From assembly GCA_002257025.1 (NCBI GenBank), contig NCHA01000005.1:186001-250000 (forward strand): DNA of 64,000 nucleotides. Direction: 5' to 3'. Below are positions 25,592 to 32,936 of the stretch, piece after piece. Origin of the DNA: Sphingobacteriales bacterium 16-39-50. GTDB lineage: Bacteria > Bacteroidota > Bacteroidia > Sphingobacteriales > Sphingobacteriaceae. The position numbers were made by a program, and so were the translations under genes. The notes under the pieces are model-generated. The model was not told the DNA's origin. It was given only the letters and a program-made list of their open reading frames with translations, and did no database searches. How positions within the stretch are numbered: the stretch's first letter is position 1; every line of letters begins with the position of its first letter.

Positions 25592-26347
25592 TGAGCATTC
25601 GCCCTGGCAAATATCTAACCTGTCGTGAGTTCGATATTAAACTATCTAAAGATTAATATTTAACCACATAGATTAACTTATACTATTCTTTAAAGGACAC
25701 ATAGATTGAAAATCACACGGATTAAAGCGAAGCTTCAAGGCTATCTATGTCTAAAATGTAGGTTAGAAGCTATAAAATGCTATGTTTCCCTGCCTGCCGG
25801 CAGGTATGCGGTTTTTAAAATATTAAGTCGCGTTCAGGTTAACCTAATCTTTCCGATAAACTGTCTTGATCGGGAAAAGTCTCATTTATTCGAGTCTCAT
25901 TCGGGAAATCTATTCAATTGTTCGGGAAAATTGCCCTTATGTTCGAGTCCTCCTCGAGTGGCGTTCGAGTCTTGTTCGAGTCCCGTTCGAGTCAGGACCG
26001 AGTGGTGCTTGTCTCTGGTTCAGAACAGGGTTGTGTCAGGGCTGACACAAGTTCGGCAAAGATTCGGCTCGCGATGGCCGGGATGTAAATGAATAGCAAA
26101 AATCTGCCGAACCCTTTACTGCTCTGGGATTAGTCAGTCAATATTCAGATACATAAATCGGGATAACAAACTAAGGACTTATTCCTACACATGTCACTCA
26201 GATATCGCTCAGATGTCACTTACCGGTCAATACGTGTCATTTTTTGGTGAATCTGGATTGCTGATCTACGTTTGAGCCGGATATCAGCTATACCGGTAGA
26301 TGCAAATCCTAATTAATTAATTTTTTAACATTTAAAATTTAAACATT
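25592..26347. other. 756-bp non-coding region with repeats, upstream of the first DUF6266 gene
   Basis: No convincing gene. It holds ACACATAGATT-type short repeats (about 25660-25710) and a CCTGCCGGCAGG palindrome (about 25794-25805). The helically spaced TTCG array (25869-26004) follows, and then CTCAGAT repeats at about 26198-26216. A 128-codon plus-strand frame at 25706-26092 runs through these repeats and is judged spurious. Confidence 0.5.
25869..26004. repeat. Helically phased TTCGAGTC/TTCGGGAA repeat array
   Basis: Six units start at 25942, 25953, 25964, 25975, 25986 and 25997, exactly 11 nt apart. The pattern is TTCGAGTC plus three variable bases; the second and last units are degenerate (CTCGAGTG, ACCGAGTG). 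Earlier related units begin at 25869 (ATCGGGAA), 25889 (TTCGAGTC), 25900 and 25921 (TTCGGGAA), spaced 20, 11 and 21 nt. The spacing averages near one DNA helical turn and is not a multiple of three, so it looks like a stack of protein-binding sites on one DNA face rather than coding sequence. Confidence 0.6.
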
Positions 26348-26989
26348 ATGGGAAGAATAAAACAAGGAGCCAATGGCGGCTTCTCCGGCAAGGCCGGTAG
26401 TGTGATTGGAAGCAGTTGGAAAGGGGTCGAATACATCAAAGGGCGGCCAAAGAAAAGCAACAAACCTTCTACGCAAGGCCAGATTGAACAGCGGGCAAAG
26501 TTCTCAGTGGCAGTAAAATTCTTAAAGCCTATCAAAGATCTGCTGAATGTTACTTGTAACAGTCTCCGCGAAGGAAGGGCAATGGGTTTTAATATGGCAC
26601 TCAAACAGGTGCTGGCTCAGGCAATTTTGGGAGATTATCCGGATTATGCCATCGATTATGCAGCTGTCAAACTTGCTTACGGTCCACTTGCGATAGCAAG
26701 AGGTTCTGCTGTAGCAGAGGATGGAGGTATTTTGAAGGTAAGCTGGACTCCACAGACCAATAAATACAATGCATTTTCGGATGATGTAATCACGGTCTTG
26801 GTCTATGATCCTGAAACCAATATTTACATCCATGGTCTGGACAATGTTCTGCGATCTGCGGGCGAAATGCTGATTACAATGGAAGAGAATATGATTGGTC
26901 AGAATCTGGTTATCTATTACTTTTTCACAGATAGAGCCGAGAAGAAGATCTCCGAAAGCTATTTCGCGGGTGAAGTCGTGATTGTTTAA
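26348..26989 (+). CDS. DUF6266 family protein, copy 1
   Basis: A 213-residue protein of a family widespread in Pedobacter-like bacteria. It starts with the family signature MGRIKQGANGGFSGKAGSV and then SSWKG-x-x-YIKGRPKK. It continues with a QI-x-QRAKFSVAVKFL-x-P segment, a central QAILGDYPDYAIDY and a beta-rich C-terminal half. The function is not known. No signal peptide or membrane segment is seen. A paralog lies at 28196-28831, with a holin-like and a peptidoglycan hydrolase gene between them, which hints at a phage-derived or cell-envelope role. A 10-bp GC-rich hairpin follows the stop. Confidence 0.85.
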   Translation: MGRIKQGANGGFSGKAGSVIGSSWKGVEYIKGRPKKSNKPSTQGQIEQRAKFSVAVKFLKPIKDLLNVTCNSLREGRAMGFNMALKQVLAQAILGDYPDYAIDYAAVKLAYGPLAIARGSAVAEDGGILKVSWTPQTNKYNAFSDDVITVLVYDPETNIYIHGLDNVLRSAGEMLITMEENMIGQNLVIYYFFTDRAEKKISESYFAGEVVIV

Positions 26990-26996
26990 CAAAAGA

Positions 26997-27022
26997 ACTG
27001 CGGCGGATAAAACCGCCGCAGT
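26997..27022 (+). terminator. GC-rich hairpin after DUF6266 copy 1
   Basis: ACTGCGGCGG and CCGCCGCAGT form a perfect 10-bp stem with a 6-nt loop (ATAAAA), 8 bp after the stop. The following sequence is AT-rich (ATTTAAAATC) but has no long T run. It may be a terminator, or an attenuator letting some transcription pass into the holin-like gene. Confidence 0.55.
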
Positions 27023-27045
27023 ATTTAAAATCAAAATTAAAAATC

Positions 27046-27411
27046 ATGGAATATCTAAAAACAATATTTTCTGCAGGTCAGATCCTGAGAAAAGAATACC
27101 TGGGCATTGGGCTGGTTTTACTCCTGTTTGCCATTTTCCCCCAGTTAGTCCGCAGTTTCGATGAAAGTGCTGCCCCAATAGACCCGGGTGCATTAAGCGC
27201 AATTTTAATGGCTGTATTAGCGATGCTAATTTTCAAGCTGAGCACCTGGTGGCTTATCAGGACTATCTGGCCATTGTTTGCTACCTATTCTAAATATCAT
27301 TTTGAAACCAATTTTAAATCCTTACAGTCATGGCAAAAAGTAATCATCTTTCTTGGCTTTTACTGCTCACTTTTATTTGCATTCATTTTGATATTGATAG
27401 CTATTATATAA
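27046..27411 (+). CDS. Small membrane protein, holin-like
   Basis: A 121-residue protein with three strongly hydrophobic segments (about 19-35, 49-72 and 97-121), short loops and a basic N-terminus. Family identity is not recognised. Size, topology and position just before a peptidoglycan hydrolase suggest a holin-type pore or hydrolase-export partner. Its last 82 bp overlap the start of the hydrolase gene in another frame. Confidence 0.6.
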   Translation: MEYLKTIFSAGQILRKEYLGIGLVLLLFAIFPQLVRSFDESAAPIDPGALSAILMAVLAMLIFKLSTWWLIRTIWPLFATYSKYHFETNFKSLQSWQKVIIFLGFYCSLLFAFILILIAII

Positions 27412-28187
27412 AAGAGAGCCCCTATCCAGAAATTAACCTGCCCTATGGCCAGGCAAGAAGCCAGGATAATCTAGAGCCAGGCCCCAGAGGATATTCATTA
27501 AACAAAATCTTTAGGAAGGATTATTCTGATATCATCGCAAGAGTTAAACAGGTTTATGATTCGCAGATCGGTATAAAAGAATCGGGATGGAACAGCGGAC
27601 CTGATGTAGAACAATACCTGCGCTATGTCAATCTCCCAAAAGGCAATCCCTGGTGTGCAGCCTTTGTGTGCTGGGTATTTGGAAAGGCGGGTGTTGCTAA
27701 TCCACGGACGGGTTGGACGCCATCATTATTTCCTGCTTCAAATGTAATTTGGAATAGAGAATCAAGAACCAGGAGCCAGGAACCAGGACGCCCACCAAAC
27801 GTTTTAGAAATCGATCATTGCTATCCGACCAGACAGACAACAGGTAACAGTCAAGCCGACAGCTATCGGTTATTAACTCCTTCTACCTCTGGGAATCCTG
27901 TCATTGCGAGCGCAGCGCGGCAATCTCCGAGCAAACTGGCAACAGGTAACAGACAACCCGATAGCCATCGGGTGATAACTCCTTCCACCGGCGACGTCTT
28001 CGGCATCTACTTCCCTGAGAAAAAAAGGATTGCCCATGTAGGATTTATCGATTCCTGGGATGGGACCTGGCTAATCACCGTAGAGGGCAACACGAATATA
28101 TCGGGCAACCCTGAAGGCGACGGGGTATACCGCAAACGGCGCCCCGTCAGGAGTATTTACCGGGTGGCGCGCTATATCAATTATTAA
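27330..28187 (+). CDS. TIGR02594-type CHAP-like peptidoglycan hydrolase with an in-frame repeat insertion
   Basis: A 285-residue protein. After a hydrophobic N-terminus (about 9-20), residues 66-140 hold the first half of an NlpC/P60/CHAP-like fold: GWNSGPDVEQYL, then KGNPWCAAFVCWVFGKAG with catalytic Cys109, then FPASNVIW. The fold resumes at GDVFGIYFPEKKRIAHVGFI (220-240, presumed catalytic His236) and ends GDGVYRKRR. Residues about 142-219 are foreign. Their DNA consists of two copies of a 50-nt repeat (27838-27887 and 27940-27989) around a CATTGCGAGCGCAGCGC element, like the dispersed intergenic repeats elsewhere in this window. The frame is preserved. Whether the enzyme stays active is unknown. 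The start is uncertain because no good ribosome site is seen. Confidence 0.75.
   Translation: MAKSNHLSWLLLLTFICIHFDIDSYYIKESPYPEINLPYGQARSQDNLEPGPRGYSLNKIFRKDYSDIIARVKQVYDSQIGIKESGWNSGPDVEQYLRYVNLPKGNPWCAAFVCWVFGKAGVANPRTGWTPSLFPASNVIWNRESRTRSQEPGRPPNVLEIDHCYPTRQTTGNSQADSYRLLTPSTSGNPVIASAARQSPSKLATGNRQPDSHRVITPSTGDVFGIYFPEKKRIAHVGFIDSWDGTWLITVEGNTNISGNPEGDGVYRKRRPVRSIYRVARYINY
27838..27989. repeat. Pair of 50-nt direct repeats with a REP-like core inside a coding gene
   Basis: Copies at 27838-27887 and 27940-27989 share CAACAGGTAACAG, a CCGAYAGCYATCGG palindrome and TAACTCCTTC-ACC. Between them lies GTCATTGCGAGCGCAGCGCG, a common REP-like word. A nearby stretch, 27758-27785, has AACCAGGAGCC-type repeats. 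All of this is inside the hydrolase reading frame. Confidence 0.7.
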
Positions 28188-28195
28188 AAAAAATC

Positions 28196-28831
28196 ATGGG
28201 AACACTAATAAAAGGAATTAACGGCCACATTTCCGGCAAGGTCGGAAATGTAGTAGGCAGCAGCTGGCGTGGTATAAACTATGTAAAAAGTTTACCAAAA
28301 ACTAGTCTTAAGCCAAAGAGCGAAAAGCAATTAGCTCAACAAGCAAAATTTGCCCTGGCTGTCAGGTTTATGCACCCGGTAAAAGATCTGCTCAATATAG
28401 GATTCCGGCAGCAGCACCGACCGGCAACAGGATATAATCTGGCCATAAAGCATACGCTTACGCAAGCAATTATTGGGCAATATCCGAACTATGCTATCGA
28501 CTATTCAAAGGTTCAATACTCCAATGGCCCATTGCGCCGGTCGGAGGGTGTAAAATTAATAGGCGGGACAGGATGCCTTGTAATCATCTGGCATGGGGAT
28601 GGGTTCCGGTTTAATTCTTTCGGGGACGATCAGGTTCATATACTGATTTATGAACCTGACACGAATACCTACCTCCAGGGCCCCGAAGGTGTACAGCGCA
28701 TGCAGGAAGCAGCCATCATTGCGATACCGGAACAGTTTAAAGGCAAAATCCTTCACACCTTTCTGTTCTGTGTTTCCTGGAATGGACAGGTATCGGATAC
28801 GGCATATGCAGGCGAGACAATAATCAGATAA
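28196..28831 (+). CDS. DUF6266 family protein, copy 2
   Basis: A 211-residue paralog of the protein at 26348-26989. The start MGTLIKGINGHISGKVGNV and SSWRGINYVKSLPKT match position by position. QLAQQAKFALAVRFMHPVKDLLN and QAIIGQYPNYAIDYSKV follow, then a beta-rich half with HILIYEPDTNTYLQG. It starts 8 bp after the hydrolase stop, so it is probably co-transcribed with it. Function is unknown. Two copies bracketing envelope-lysis genes is the notable point. Confidence 0.85.
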   Translation: MGTLIKGINGHISGKVGNVVGSSWRGINYVKSLPKTSLKPKSEKQLAQQAKFALAVRFMHPVKDLLNIGFRQQHRPATGYNLAIKHTLTQAIIGQYPNYAIDYSKVQYSNGPLRRSEGVKLIGGTGCLVIIWHGDGFRFNSFGDDQVHILIYEPDTNTYLQGPEGVQRMQEAAIIAIPEQFKGKILHTFLFCVSWNGQVSDTAYAGETIIR

Positions 28832-28856
28832 GCATTAAAAAACAAATTATATCCTT

Positions 28857-29351
28857 ATGAAAAGCTTCATTTTACTGGCGGGCATGATACTAATCATGTC
28901 TGTCCAGTACGCCTGCCCCACAACTAAATTTTCAAACCGCCAGCTGGATCAGCTCACACGGCTTGAACAAACAGATACGCTGATCCGGGAGCAAGAAAAT
29001 ATACATCTCTCCCATGACCGCTTTGTCACGGACTCTATCGGGCAGGTTTATCAGATTACGATTTTCCCGAGGGACAGTTTTCAATTTTCTGTGGAAAAGG
29101 GTTTTATTGGCAAGGCATCTAAAGTAGAACTCAGAGGTTCAATCAGGCAACTAAACCGGGTTAATGATAGCATAGTATTTATGGTTTCCAAAGGTAGAGA
29201 GACAAAAGCTAAGGCAATCAGAAAGGTGGAGTCCAGGCAGATTAACAATTCTAAATCTGTTGAAAAGAGCAGGTTTAAAGGTTGGCAGGTTTTCGTGGCT
29301 GCGGGGGCGGTATTATTGCTTGGCTGGGTGTATCAGCGGTATAGGAAATAG
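28857..29351 (+). CDS. Membrane-anchored small protein, spanin-like
   Basis: A 164-residue protein with an N-terminal signal or anchor (about 1-19, followed by Cys20). The polar middle contains DSFQFSVEKGFIGKASKVEL, and a C-terminal membrane helix (about 142-158, VFVAAGAVLLLGWVYQ) has a basic tail. A protein with anchors at both ends could span the periplasm, as phage spanins do. Its place behind a holin-like and a hydrolase gene supports that reading. No family is recognised and the lipobox is weak (QYAC). Confidence 0.55.
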   Translation: MKSFILLAGMILIMSVQYACPTTKFSNRQLDQLTRLEQTDTLIREQENIHLSHDRFVTDSIGQVYQITIFPRDSFQFSVEKGFIGKASKVELRGSIRQLNRVNDSIVFMVSKGRETKAKAIRKVESRQINNSKSVEKSRFKGWQVFVAAGAVLLLGWVYQRYRK

Positions 29352-29456
29352 GGGTGATTTGAAAATGGTCTATATCCATTACATGTTACTAGGGGTAAGT
29401 CACCATTTGGTTCAGCTATAATGCCAAGAGGTTCAATTGCCTTGTTTTTAAGACAT

Positions 29457-29509
29457 CCCCCAAGTTTGGTGTTATAAAATAATTTCGGTCTAACATCAAT
29501 ACTTGGGGG
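29457..29509. repeat. Long imperfect inverted repeat
   Basis: Arms 29457-29474 and 29491-29509 pair over about 19 positions with few mismatches; the outer nine pairs, CCCCCAAGT and ACTTGGGGG, are perfect. No T run follows on either strand. It overlaps the 3' end of the small minus-strand frame at 29496-29765 and may end its transcript or mark an island junction. Confidence 0.5.
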
Positions 29510-29765
29510 AAACGAATTTTGGTGGCAGGTCAAGCCCGATTATATTATTTAAGAGTCCGGTTAGGTTCTTTGGATTAAAATTGCTTGTGGGATCTTGGGG
29601 AGGTTCCCAATTCATGGGGGGGACAAATGTTGGTTGAGGCTCAGGAGATTCCAGCAGATATTGGACAAATCTCGAACTATTTTGTGGATCATTTGAACAC
29701 TTTAACGTTTGCTGTTTGATGCCTTCAAATTTAAAAATAGGCGCTTTCGGGGGTACCATTGTCAA
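29496..29765 (-). CDS. Hypothetical 87-89-residue proline-rich protein
   Basis: A minus-strand frame divergent from the five-gene operon, with a TTG start at 29765 or an ATG at 29759. The product has no signal or membrane segment. It is rich in Pro and Asn, with VPPMNWEPPQDP and LTGLLNNIIGLDLPP. It matches nothing I know. It could be a small partner of the operon, or chance. Its stop lies inside a long hairpin. Confidence 0.3.
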   Translation of the reverse strand: MTMVPPKAPIFKFEGIKQQTLKCSNDPQNSSRFVQYLLESPEPQPTFVPPMNWEPPQDPTSNFNPKNLTGLLNNIIGLDLPPKFVSPKY

Positions 29766-29937
29766 AGTCTGAATATTCCATTTATCTTGTAAAAGAAAAC
29801 ACAGTAAAGAAAATTGTTATATTAATATTGCAAATATGAATTACTAATATTTTTAGTAAATTAGTGTATGTATTTTTGTTGATAACGACAATCGTTATTG
29901 ATGCGGTGTAAACAATTAAACACCTATTTTTACTCAT
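29766..29937 (+). promoter_or_regulatory. Promoter region of the five-gene conflict operon with two palindromes
   Basis: TTACTAA-N5-TTAGTAA at 29841-29859 and ATAACGA-CAA-TCGTTAT at 29882-29898 are perfect 7-bp inverted repeats, about 80 and 40 bp before the ATG at 29938. TATTTTTG at 29871-29878 matches the Bacteroidota -7 box TAnnTTTG and lies between them; no matching -33 box is seen. The layout suggests repressor operators on both sides of a promoter. Confidence 0.5.
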
Positions 29938-31845
29938 ATGGGAAAACCATTTAAAAAAGAACTAGAAAAGGTGAGAGATACCTTAGATTGGGCACTTGAT
30001 CAACCTGCAGATGAGGTTCATGATGAAATTCTTCATAATAGCAAGAAGCCACTTTTCGTCGTGGGTTCGGGAGGCTCGCTAAGTGCATGTAGTTATGCGG
30101 TTCAATTGTACCAGCAACATGGCACAATGGCAAAATCCGTAACACCCCTTGAATTATTCTATTCAAGATCAACTTTAAGGCAATCTAATATTCTTTTTAT
30201 AAGTGCTAGCGGGAAAAATACAGATATTCTATTTGGATATAAAACAGCCATTGGGTATGAGCCGAACAAGGTTTATAGCTTATGTATGAAAAAGAATAGT
30301 CCTCTTGCGAAACTCGCTTCAGAGAGTTCAATTACGAAGAGTTTTGATTATAATATTCCATCGGGAAAAGATGGTTTTTTAGCAACCAATAGTTTGGTAG
30401 CTTTTTTTGGGATTCTATACAAGATCTTCAATCCTGAAGTAAACACTACCAATAAGTTAACTGAGGATACGATATTTTTGAATGATCTTCAACTTTTCAT
30501 CAGCAGGATTTCTCCAGATTTCACATTCACAACTTTATACGGAGGTTGGGGGCAACCAATTGCAGTTGATATCGAATCAAAGTTAGCAGAAGCTGCACTG
30601 GCAGATGTTTTAATTTCGGATTATCGAAACTTTGGGCATGGCCGTCACCATTGGTTCGATAAGAGGAAGAGTAATTCTGCAATTATCGCTTTAATAACCC
30701 CCGATGAGGAGAAGCTTGCCGAAAAGACGTTGGCTCTGCTTCCTTCTGATATCCCTATCCTAAGAATTAAGACAAACTTTACTGATGCTTTTGCAAGTAT
30801 CGACCTATTAGTAAAATCTTTCTATCTAATAAGTGAATTAGGCAATATACAGAATATTGATCCAGGCAGGCCCGGCGTTCCAGCCTTCGGAAGTAAACTC
30901 TATAATTTAAAGTATAGCAGCCTTTATGATTTAAACGACAGGATTTCAGACAATGAGAAAATCGCCATTGTACGTAAAACAGATTCTCCAACCTATCACC
31001 AGTTATCAGATGATGAACGGAAGTATTGGTCGGAAGCACATAAGTCGTTCAAGAAGCAGCTAAAGGCAGCTAGATTTGGAACAATTGTTTTTGACTATGA
31101 CGGGACTTTGTGCTCTGCGAAGAATCGTTTTAATGGTGTCGACAAGGAAGTGGCAGCATCTCTTATCGATATCCTGGAAAAAGGGATTGTGATAGGTATT
31201 GCTACAGGGCGCGGAAAGTCGGTACGGAAGGATCTTCAAAAAGCAATACCTGAGCAGTATTGGAGTCGGATTATTATAGGTTACTACAACTGCAGTGATA
31301 TAGGATTTTTAAGTGAAAATCATCTGCCAGATAAAACTCAGAAAATTGACAGTGGATTACAGGAAATTTATGATATGCTGAATACTTATAAATTTCCTGT
31401 CGAAGTTTTACCTGAAATTAAACCCAACCAGCTGACCATTGAAATTAAGGAAAAAGGCGATTGGCTTAAAGTCAGAACAACCATTATACATCTCATTATG
31501 AATAAAAATCTTCCGAATATCCAGATATTGGAATCAAGCCATTCTATGGATGTTATTAATCAAAACAAAGCATCCAAGCTTAATATCCTTGATCATTGTA
31601 CTAAGTTGGCTACCAGGTTGCAATTACCAGAGGCTTGTTTATGCATCGGTGACAAAGGGCAATGGCCGGGAAATGATTATCAGCTTCTTTCTCATCCTTT
31701 CTCCTTAAGTGTAGACGAAGTTTCACCTTTGAATGCGACCTGCTGGAATCTGTCTAAACCAGGGATTAAAAATATCAGAGCTACTCTATATTATTTATCT
31801 TGCTTACAATTCAGCAAAAAAGGATTCAATATCAATATCCAATGA
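29938..31845 (+). CDS. SIS domain - HAD phosphatase fusion protein (conflict operon gene 1)
   Basis: A 635-residue two-part enzyme. Residues about 30-310 form a sugar-isomerase (SIS) fold with VVGSGGSLSA (41-50), ISASGKNTD (88-96), a KDGFLATNS loop (144-152) and FGHGRHHWFD (232-241). These are the phosphosugar-binding positions of GlmS/KpsF-type domains. Residues about 380-600 form a HAD hydrolase of the Cof/sucrose-phosphatase type, with all motifs present: FDYDGT (Asp386, Asp388), ATGRG (Thr423), Lys in NKASK (about 544-547) and GDKGQWPGND (571-580). It should bind and dephosphorylate a sugar phosphate or nucleotide. It is the first of five overlapping genes; the next starts in its stop codon. 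Confidence 0.85.
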   Translation: MGKPFKKELEKVRDTLDWALDQPADEVHDEILHNSKKPLFVVGSGGSLSACSYAVQLYQQHGTMAKSVTPLELFYSRSTLRQSNILFISASGKNTDILFGYKTAIGYEPNKVYSLCMKKNSPLAKLASESSITKSFDYNIPSGKDGFLATNSLVAFFGILYKIFNPEVNTTNKLTEDTIFLNDLQLFISRISPDFTFTTLYGGWGQPIAVDIESKLAEAALADVLISDYRNFGHGRHHWFDKRKSNSAIIALITPDEEKLAEKTLALLPSDIPILRIKTNFTDAFASIDLLVKSFYLISELGNIQNIDPGRPGVPAFGSKLYNLKYSSLYDLNDRISDNEKIAIVRKTDSPTYHQLSDDERKYWSEAHKSFKKQLKAARFGTIVFDYDGTLCSAKNRFNGVDKEVAASLIDILEKGIVIGIATGRGKSVRKDLQKAIPEQYWSRIIIGYYNCSDIGFLSENHLPDKTQKIDSGLQEIYDMLNTYKFPVEVLPEIKPNQLTIEIKEKGDWLKVRTTIIHLIMNKNLPNIQILESSHSMDVINQNKASKLNILDHCTKLATRLQLPEACLCIGDKGQWPGNDYQLLSHPFSLSVDEVSPLNATCWNLSKPGIKNIRATLYYLSCLQFSKKGFNINIQ

Positions 31846-32936
31846 GATCAGGGCTCGCAGAAAAACTATTAGTAAAAACAATGGATTGGCCTCCTGATGT
31901 TATATCTAGGCAACGTCCGCTACTTCAGGCTCTCGCTAATTTTAAATATGATGAGTACCAACAATTTTCACCAGGTATCCGATTTATAGAAAGTTTGGTT
32001 AAATGGTTAACGCAGTTTGAGGAACTGGAAGAAAGAAAGACTGCATATAATTTTATCATTAACCATCTTGTGTTTATATCCAACGACCAAATGGCACACC
32101 TCGTAAACATTACTTATGCCGATAAAATTAACCCAATAGTAATTGACAAAACCTCTAGGGCGATTAAAATTAACCCATTTTGGGTAAGGAAAATCGTTAA
32201 AAGCGCGCATTATAGGGTAATTCTGCGGAGGTCGCTTTTTATAGGCCTTAGCGACGGCTCAAGAATTGACCAGTTACGTAGGAGTTTTTCCAGAATAAGC
32301 AATGAACAAGTGCTCGCTACATACACTATTTCCGACGACAAAGTCAATGATATGTTAGAAGAGCTTAAGAAATCAGGTGTCAAATCTAAATTTAACACAG
32401 TTTTTTTGATTGATGACTTTACAGCCAGCGGGACTAGTTATTTCAGAAAATCTGGTGAAAATTGGGGTGGCAAGATTTATAAGTTCATAAATTCTGTATT
32501 TATACTAAAGAGTGAGATTTCCAATCTTATGCAGGAGGGTGAAATTCTTGATATTCACATTATTTTTTATATCGCTACAGTTGATGCTATGGATAAGCTA
32601 GCTATAAATATTAAAGAATTTCAGGCTGAAAATCCCGAATGTAATTTCCAGTTCTCAATAGAAGCCATCCAGGTTATCGGGAGCGAGATAAAGACTCAAA
32701 TACTTGAAGATACCCTGTTTGTTGACTTAATAAGGAAATATTATGATGACGATATCAATGACAGTCATTATAAGATGGGAAAGCATGATGAACCGTATTT
32801 GGGTTTTAATGAGTGTTGCTTACCTTTGGTTTTAAACCACAATACTCCCAATAATTCCCTCCCAATATTATGGTTTCCTGATGATAAAAAGTACAAAGGC
32901 TTGTTTCCAAGAGTAACCCGGCACAAAGATGAGTAG
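31842..32936 (+). CDS. Phosphoribosyltransferase-like protein (PRTase-CE type; conflict operon gene 2)
   Basis: About 364 residues from the ATG at 31842, which overlaps the previous stop as ATGA; an upstream Met at 31800 is less likely. The first half is helical, possibly winged-helix. The second half is a phosphoribosyltransferase fold whose PRPP loop is plain: VFLIDDFTASGTS (residues 187-199 from this start). This matches hhhhDDhxxTGxT of type I PRTases, with Ser in place of the usual Thr before Gly. No hood resembling a known purine or pyrimidine PRTase is seen. I recall such stand-alone PRTases being described beside ORC/Cdc6-like ATPases in nucleotide-centred conflict systems. The reaction is unknown. 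Confidence 0.78.
   Translation: MRSGLAEKLLVKTMDWPPDVISRQRPLLQALANFKYDEYQQFSPGIRFIESLVKWLTQFEELEERKTAYNFIINHLVFISNDQMAHLVNITYADKINPIVIDKTSRAIKINPFWVRKIVKSAHYRVILRRSLFIGLSDGSRIDQLRRSFSRISNEQVLATYTISDDKVNDMLEELKKSGVKSKFNTVFLIDDFTASGTSYFRKSGENWGGKIYKFINSVFILKSEISNLMQEGEILDIHIIFYIATVDAMDKLAINIKEFQAENPECNFQFSIEAIQVIGSEIKTQILEDTLFVDLIRKYYDDDINDSHYKMGKHDEPYLGFNECCLPLVLNHNTPNNSLPILWFPDDKKYKGLFPRVTRHKDE

Noticed and set aside
25869..26004. Possible CRISPR-like array
   Set aside because: Units are about 8 nt in 11-nt steps, far too short for CRISPR repeats and spacers, and no cas gene is nearby.
25706..26092. 128-codon plus-strand frame upstream of the first DUF6266 gene
   Set aside because: It runs through the 11-nt-phased TTCG array and other repeats, has a composition unlike its neighbours and matches no family; the repeat step breaks codon phase.
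26348..29351. Intact prophage
   Set aside because: Only lysis-like and DUF6266 genes are present; no terminase, capsid, tail, integrase or replication gene was found.
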